Virus record (IMG/VR): IMGVR_UViG_3300030116_005614
Span: 1 to 27,311 of that record
Origin: a virus
Direction: 5' to 3' (one strand)
DNA: 27,311 nucleotides
Shown here: positions 23,917 through 27,311 of the stretch, piece after piece
Numbering within the stretch: position 1 is the first letter of the stretch
How the letters are laid out: each line of letters begins with the position of its first letter
Made by a program: the position numbers and the translations under genes
The notes under the pieces: generated by a model
Database searches by the model: none
Told to the model about the DNA's origin: nothing
What the model saw: the letters and a program-made list of their open reading frames with translations, nothing else

Positions 23917-25346
23917 ATCCAATCTTTTAATTCTTCGCCCATAATCTGACTAGCTATATCTACTTTCTTTTTTAAAGCTTTTACAATTCTTTCATCAACA
24001 GTATGCTCACACATAATATCTATGTAAGTCATAGGATAGTGTTGTCCAATACGATCTATTCTAGCTTCTGATTGCTGTCGTTTTTCTAAATCATAACCAT
24101 TAGAATAGTAAATCATATTACTAGCTGCGGTAAGTGTGATACCATAACCACCTGTTTGTGTTGTACCAATAAAGTATTTGACAGGTGAGTTTGGATCCTG
24201 AAATTTCTCTATGTTTTTTTGACGTTCTGACATCGGCGTTAAACCATAGTAATCTACAAAACTATTTTCGCCAAATTTTTTAGATATCTCCTGGATTATC
24301 CTATGTACATCTCGTTGCCAATGAGCCCATATAACAACTTTACCTTCTATCTCTTCCAATACATTCATTAGTTCTGGTAATCTATTAGAGTCTACTTCTT
24401 TCATAGTACCATCATCAGCAGTAAAGTGACCACAAGTTATTTGTTGTAGTCTCATCAATTGCGTTAGCACGGTAGCGGTAGTCATTATCTTACCATCCAT
24501 TTGAGCTAGAGCTAATTGTTTCATCTGTAAGTATAGTTTCTTTTGATCTGGTGTTAACTGTACAATACGTTTCATAAATGTTTTCTTTGGTAAATCTAAA
24601 CAATCGTCTTTTAATACACGATAAGAAAAAGCTTTTAGTTTTTCTGACAATTCTGCAAGATGTTGATAACCAACAACAATCTGTACAGATCTACCACCAA
24701 AATTTGCTGTTTTCATTTTAGCATATCTAGTTCTAAACGTGTAATAAGACGTATGTCCTAGTAATTCTTTTTTAAGAAACTCACATTGTTTATATAAATC
24801 TAATGGTGACTTTGTTACAGGAGAACCGGTTAATATTCTTTTATAGGGTGCATATTCACCAAGAGAACATATGTGTTTAGTTCTTTTAGCATCTGGATTT
24901 TTAATAGTTGTGGACTCATCAATAGCCATCATCGTTCTATGACAACGTAAAAATTTAGCTGCAAACTCTACACCTTTTTTAGTAGAGAAAGCTTCTACAT
25001 TCATAATTAAAATATGTAAATCTTCTCCAGGTTTAAAAACTTTATCTAATTCTTTTTGTTGTTTTTGATTAATCATTGATTGCCACAAACAATCTTCATA
25101 TTCTACATGGTCAGGCATGTGTGTAGGTATTTCGCTATCATACCAATTTTTATATACACCTTTTGGTGCCACAATTAGGACACCATTGATTTTGCCAGCG
25201 TCATATAACATAGCAATATTATCTATCAGTACTTTTGATTTACCAGTGCCCATTTCCATAAAATAGGCAAAGTACGGCTTATCCCAAGAAAGCTCTAACG
25301 CTTTTAATTGATGGGCGTAAGGTTCTGTTTTAAATTTATATTTCAT
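23913..25346 (-). CDS. SF2/SNF2-type helicase
   Basis: With the ATG at 25346 this is 477 aa (a TTG at 25358 would overlap the upstream gene). Motifs are complete: EPYAHQLKAL (Q-like motif), MEMGTGKS (Walker A, 30-37), IDESTTIKN (motif II, 142-150), LTGSPVTKSPLDLY (motif III), IGTTQTGGYGITLTAASNMI (V) and QQSEARIDRIGQ (VI, 424-435). The R-I-x-R-I-G-Q motif VI is typical of SNF2-like phage helicases, which translocate on dsDNA or remodel DNA-protein complexes. It starts 2 bases after the stop of the oxygenase gene and is very likely translated with it. The precise role in infection is unknown. Confidence 0.85.
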   Translation of the reverse strand: MKYKFKTEPYAHQLKALELSWDKPYFAYFMEMGTGKSKVLIDNIAMLYDAGKINGVLIVAPKGVYKNWYDSEIPTHMPDHVEYEDCLWQSMINQKQQKELDKVFKPGEDLHILIMNVEAFSTKKGVEFAAKFLRCHRTMMAIDESTTIKNPDAKRTKHICSLGEYAPYKRILTGSPVTKSPLDLYKQCEFLKKELLGHTSYYTFRTRYAKMKTANFGGRSVQIVVGYQHLAELSEKLKAFSYRVLKDDCLDLPKKTFMKRIVQLTPDQKKLYLQMKQLALAQMDGKIMTTATVLTQLMRLQQITCGHFTADDGTMKEVDSNRLPELMNVLEEIEGKVVIWAHWQRDVHRIIQEISKKFGENSFVDYYGLTPMSERQKNIEKFQDPNSPVKYFIGTTQTGGYGITLTAASNMIYYSNGYDLEKRQQSEARIDRIGQHYPMTYIDIMCEHTVDERIVKALKKKVDIASQIMGEELKDWI

Positions 25347-25348
25347 AG

Positions 25349-25858
25349 TTAAAACCAATTAATGTTTATAAGTCCTCTTAATAAATTATCTGTATGAGTA
25401 GAACCTGTGTGTTCTAGATTAGTTGGAAAAGTAACCATTCTATTTGCAACACAGTTTATTTTTTTACCCGTTTTAAAAAAAGTTGGACCATTAGTTGTAT
25501 GCAAATAAAAAATACTTGTTTTTCCAACCGGTTCGTTTTTTGGTGTATCGATATCTACATGATATGCATACAATCTTTTTTTAGTTGTTTTAAATGTACA
25601 ATTAGCCTTAACTCTTTGTAAAGCTCTAACATTTAATTTATTTAAAATTGGGTTTAAAACATCAAAAAAATCACTATTTGGTTTGTGGGGTTGATAAAAA
25701 AGATGTGTAAGTTGCACCTCATTATCTCCTTTTATTACCTTATGATCTTGCAAATACCACGGAAATACGTTTTTAACATCTGCATCAAAAATAGTGTTTT
25801 TGATACTGTTAAAAATATCCTTATGTAAAAAATTGTCTTTAATAATAATTTTATTCAT
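25349..25858 (-). CDS. 2OG-Fe(II) oxygenase-like protein (ninth copy, paired with helicase)
   Basis: Starting at ATG 25858, this protein is 169 aa; ATG 25873 and TTG 25903 are also in frame but lie at or before the predicted transcription start. Signature: RLYAYHVDID (H100-x-D102), KTSIFYLHTTNGPTFF, CVANRMVTFPTNLEHTGST (distal H150) and LLRGLININWF (R161). This compact layout is close to other phage oxygenases. It is not an obvious duplicate of any of the eight array genes. Its promoter overlaps that of the rightward genes, and it is followed 2 bases later by the helicase gene. Confidence 0.7.
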   Translation of the reverse strand: MNKIIIKDNFLHKDIFNSIKNTIFDADVKNVFPWYLQDHKVIKGDNEVQLTHLFYQPHKPNSDFFDVLNPILNKLNVRALQRVKANCTFKTTKKRLYAYHVDIDTPKNEPVGKTSIFYLHTTNGPTFFKTGKKINCVANRMVTFPTNLEHTGSTHTDNLLRGLININWF

Positions 25859-25866
25859 CTTTCTAG

Positions 25867-25894
25867 TTGACATATATATAGAACATCCTATATT
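25867..25894 (+). promoter_or_regulatory. Rightward promoter for the genes from 25903
   Basis: TTGACA (25867-25872, perfect) is followed after 16 bp by TATATT (25889-25894, 5 of 6). Only 8 bases separate the -10 box from ATG 25903, so the mRNA would have almost no leader. The same 8-base distance is seen for the coiled-coil gene at 11471-11683. Confidence 0.5.
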
Positions 25895-25903
25895 GTTTGT
25901 CAA
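25875..25903 (-). promoter_or_regulatory. Leftward promoter for oxygenase-helicase unit
   Basis: On the minus strand, TTGACA (25903-25898, perfect) is followed after 17 bp by TATATA (25880-25875, 4 of 6). Transcription would start near 25868, about 10 bases before ATG 25858, leaving an AGAAAG directly before the start. It occupies nearly the same bases as the rightward promoter at 25867-25894. Confidence 0.5.
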
Positions 25904-26262
25904 TGTCAGAAAGAAAAATAGTTTACGTAATACAAGAATTGCCTGGAACTAAAGCCGGTACTCCTAAAATAAATATTATGAGTGCAAAAGAATATGGTGA
26001 TTTTGTTTTTTTACTTCCAGAATTTTCGCAAATAATATTTTCTCCTGGACCATTGGTTTTTAAATTAAGAAAACTTTTAAAAGACTATACTCCAAAAGAT
26101 TATTTATTATTAACTGGCGATCCTGCAATTATTGGTATAGCGTGTTCTATAGTTTCTGAATTAACAAATGGAAAATTTAATTTGTTAAAATGGGATAGAC
26201 AAGAAAAAATGTATTATCCTTTAAAAATAAACTTACATGAGAAAGGAAAAATAAATGAGTAA
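25903..26262 (+). CDS. Small protein of unknown function
   Basis: The best start is ATG 25903 (119 aa); TTG 25897 is also in frame. The sequence reads SERKIVYVIQELPGTKAGTP, then KINIMSAKEYGDFVFLLPEF, a LLLTGDPAIIGIACSIVSEL segment and NLLKWDRQEKMYYPLKI. It looks like a compact alpha/beta protein without a recognised catalytic motif. It is the first gene of the rightward early-like unit, and its end overlaps the next start by 8 bases. Confidence 0.6.
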   Translation: MSERKIVYVIQELPGTKAGTPKINIMSAKEYGDFVFLLPEFSQIIFSPGPLVFKLRKLLKDYTPKDYLLLTGDPAIIGIACSIVSELTNGKFNLLKWDRQEKMYYPLKINLHEKGKINE

Positions 26263-26809
26263 TATAAACTTTGAAGCAGATCAAAGAGAAGATTTAGATG
26301 GTGCAAATAATGCCAATAAATTATCTGATCAAGTAGTTAAACTACAAGAACTAGAAGCAGAACTTTTAGTTAAAGAACAAGAATATAAAGAGATAAAAAG
26401 AAAAGTAGAATTAGTATCATCAGAGGTAATACCTACAATGATGCAAGAAATGAACATCTCTACATTAAAATTAGCAGACGGGACTTCAGTAGAAGTTAAA
26501 CCTGTCTATGGTGCTTCTATACCTGCTGATAAAAAGGAAGAAGCATATAAATGGCTTCGTGAGAACGGACTAGGTGACCTTATTAAAAATGAGGTAACCG
26601 TTGCTTTTGGACGTTCCGAAGATAACAAGGCACAGCAATATGCTGTCCTTGCGCAAGGTCAAGGGTATGAACCTATCCAGAAATTAAAGGTTGAACCAAT
26701 GACACTTAAAGCATTAGTTAGAGAGCGTGTTGAGGCTGGACTTGATATGCCCTCTGACTTATTTAATTTGTTTACAAGCAACAGAACAAAAATAACAAGG
26801 AGTAAATAA
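26255..26809 (+). CDS. Protein with coiled-coil N-terminus, unknown function
   Basis: This 184-aa protein has a coiled coil at about residues 25-55 (VVKLQELEAELLVKEQEYKE), then LKLADGTSVEVKPVYGASIP, a helical KWLRENGLGDLIKNEVTVAF segment and a C-terminal block KVEPMTLKALVRERVEAGLD followed by MPSDLFNLFTSNRTKI. I have seen this C-terminal layout (x-P-M-T-L-K-A-x-V-R-E-x-V-E-A-G) in phage genes near replication genes, but no function is known to me. AAAGGA lies 8 bases before the ATG. Confidence 0.6.
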   Translation: MSNINFEADQREDLDGANNANKLSDQVVKLQELEAELLVKEQEYKEIKRKVELVSSEVIPTMMQEMNISTLKLADGTSVEVKPVYGASIPADKKEEAYKWLRENGLGDLIKNEVTVAFGRSEDNKAQQYAVLAQGQGYEPIQKLKVEPMTLKALVRERVEAGLDMPSDLFNLFTSNRTKITRSK

Positions 26810-26811
26810 CC

Positions 26812-27311
26812 ATGAACCAAGTAGCAGAGAAAAAGTCTGCAGGACTTCCTTCAAATATTTTTGAAGAAGATGCAGCAAAAGGTTTGGGTAAAATAGGTCA
26901 AGAAGATCTAGCCCTTCCTTTTCTTAAAATCCTAGGACAACTTTCACCTGAAGTTAATAAACGTGATGGTAAGTATGTTGAGGGTGCAGAACCAGGAATG
27001 ATATTCAATTCTGTTTCTGGAGATTTATACGACGGAGTAAAAGGCATAGATGTAATTCCATGTTTTTACAAACTCGAATACATCGAATGGAAAGATAGAG
27101 GAGAAGGACCAGGTGCACCTGTTGCAATTTATGATTCTTCATCTGATATCATGTCTAAAACAAAAGCAGATGCAAGTTACAAAGATAGATTACCTAATGG
27201 TAATTATATTGAAAAGACTGCATCACATTTTGTAATTATAACTGGAGACAGTCCATCGACTGCGTTGATCTCTATGAAATCTACTCAATTAAAAATTAGT
27301 AGAAAATGGAA
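26812..27311 (+). CDS. Protein of unknown function, 3' truncated by the window edge
   Basis: The frame starts at ATG 26812 with AAGGAG (26797-26802) upstream and is open for 166 codons to the window end. It reads LPSNIFEEDAAKGLGKIGQE, DLALPFLKILGQLSPEVNKR, DGKYVEGAEPGMIFNS and GVKGIDVIPCFYKLEYIEWK. It resembles a conserved phage protein found beside replication or single-strand DNA-binding genes, but I cannot assign a reaction. The gene probably continues the unit that begins at 25903. Confidence 0.55.
   Translation, partial: MNQVAEKKSAGLPSNIFEEDAAKGLGKIGQEDLALPFLKILGQLSPEVNKRDGKYVEGAEPGMIFNSVSGDLYDGVKGIDVIPCFYKLEYIEWKDRGEGPGAPVAIYDSSSDIMSKTKADASYKDRLPNGNYIEKTASHFVIITGDSPSTALISMKSTQLKISRKW

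Noticed and set aside
24625-24636. AAAAAGCTTTT followed by T-run as a rho-independent terminator
   Set aside because: The inverted repeat has no loop and no GC stem, and it lies inside the helicase gene.
1-27311. Diversity-generating retroelement near the tail fibre genes
   Set aside because: No reverse transcriptase motif and no template/variable repeat pair was seen.

Overview
The window looks like the late (virion) region, plus the edge of an early region, of an AT-rich, tailed, podovirus-like marine phage of the pelagiphage / uncultured-marine-phage type. This is inferred from recognisable protein styles: two SU10-type head-tail adaptors, a 726-aa tail-nozzle-like protein, a train of internal virion/ejection proteins that includes a 1303-aa protein, short DGGRV / EPRQ motifs, a small holin-like protein, and an M15 endolysin. 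No integrase, tRNA, IS element, CRISPR array or reverse transcriptase was seen. Host and species cannot be fixed from the sequence alone.

Layout on the + strand. Positions 1-6948 hold the neck and tail block: a truncated adaptor-like CDS, a small ADP-ribosyltransferase-like protein, a virion protein with a shared beta module, a second adaptor, two beta-rich tail proteins, a tail-fibre-like protein, a poly-glycine adhesin-like protein and a small tail-associated protein. Positions 6980-11478 hold eight consecutive genes, with no intergenic base between them, that all look like 2-oxoglutarate/Fe(II)-dependent oxygenases (2OG oxygenases) of different subfamilies. This array interrupts the structural block and is more AT-rich than its flanks. 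Structural genes resume at 11774 (nozzle-like protein) and run to 23234 through small coupled genes and ejection-type proteins. A holin-like protein and an M15 endolysin follow and end at 23916.

Minus-strand genes. A small coiled-coil gene (11471-11683) converges on the oxygenase array and overlaps its last 8 bases. At 23913-25858 a two-gene unit encodes a ninth 2OG oxygenase followed 2 bases later by an SF2/SNF2-type helicase. The helicase stop overlaps the endolysin stop in a shared TTAA.

At 25859-25902 this minus unit is separated from a + strand set of genes (25903 to the right edge) by only 44 bp. Those 44 bp carry two superimposed, oppositely directed TTGACA-type promoters. The rightward genes are two coiled-coil or unknown proteins and a truncated protein that may belong to DNA metabolism, but this is not established.

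The most unusual content is the set of nine oxygenases, eight of them in one translationally coupled array directly behind the tail-fibre/adhesin genes. A simple reading is that they modify virion (especially tail) proteins or a host target during late infection; the substrate cannot be read from the sequence.
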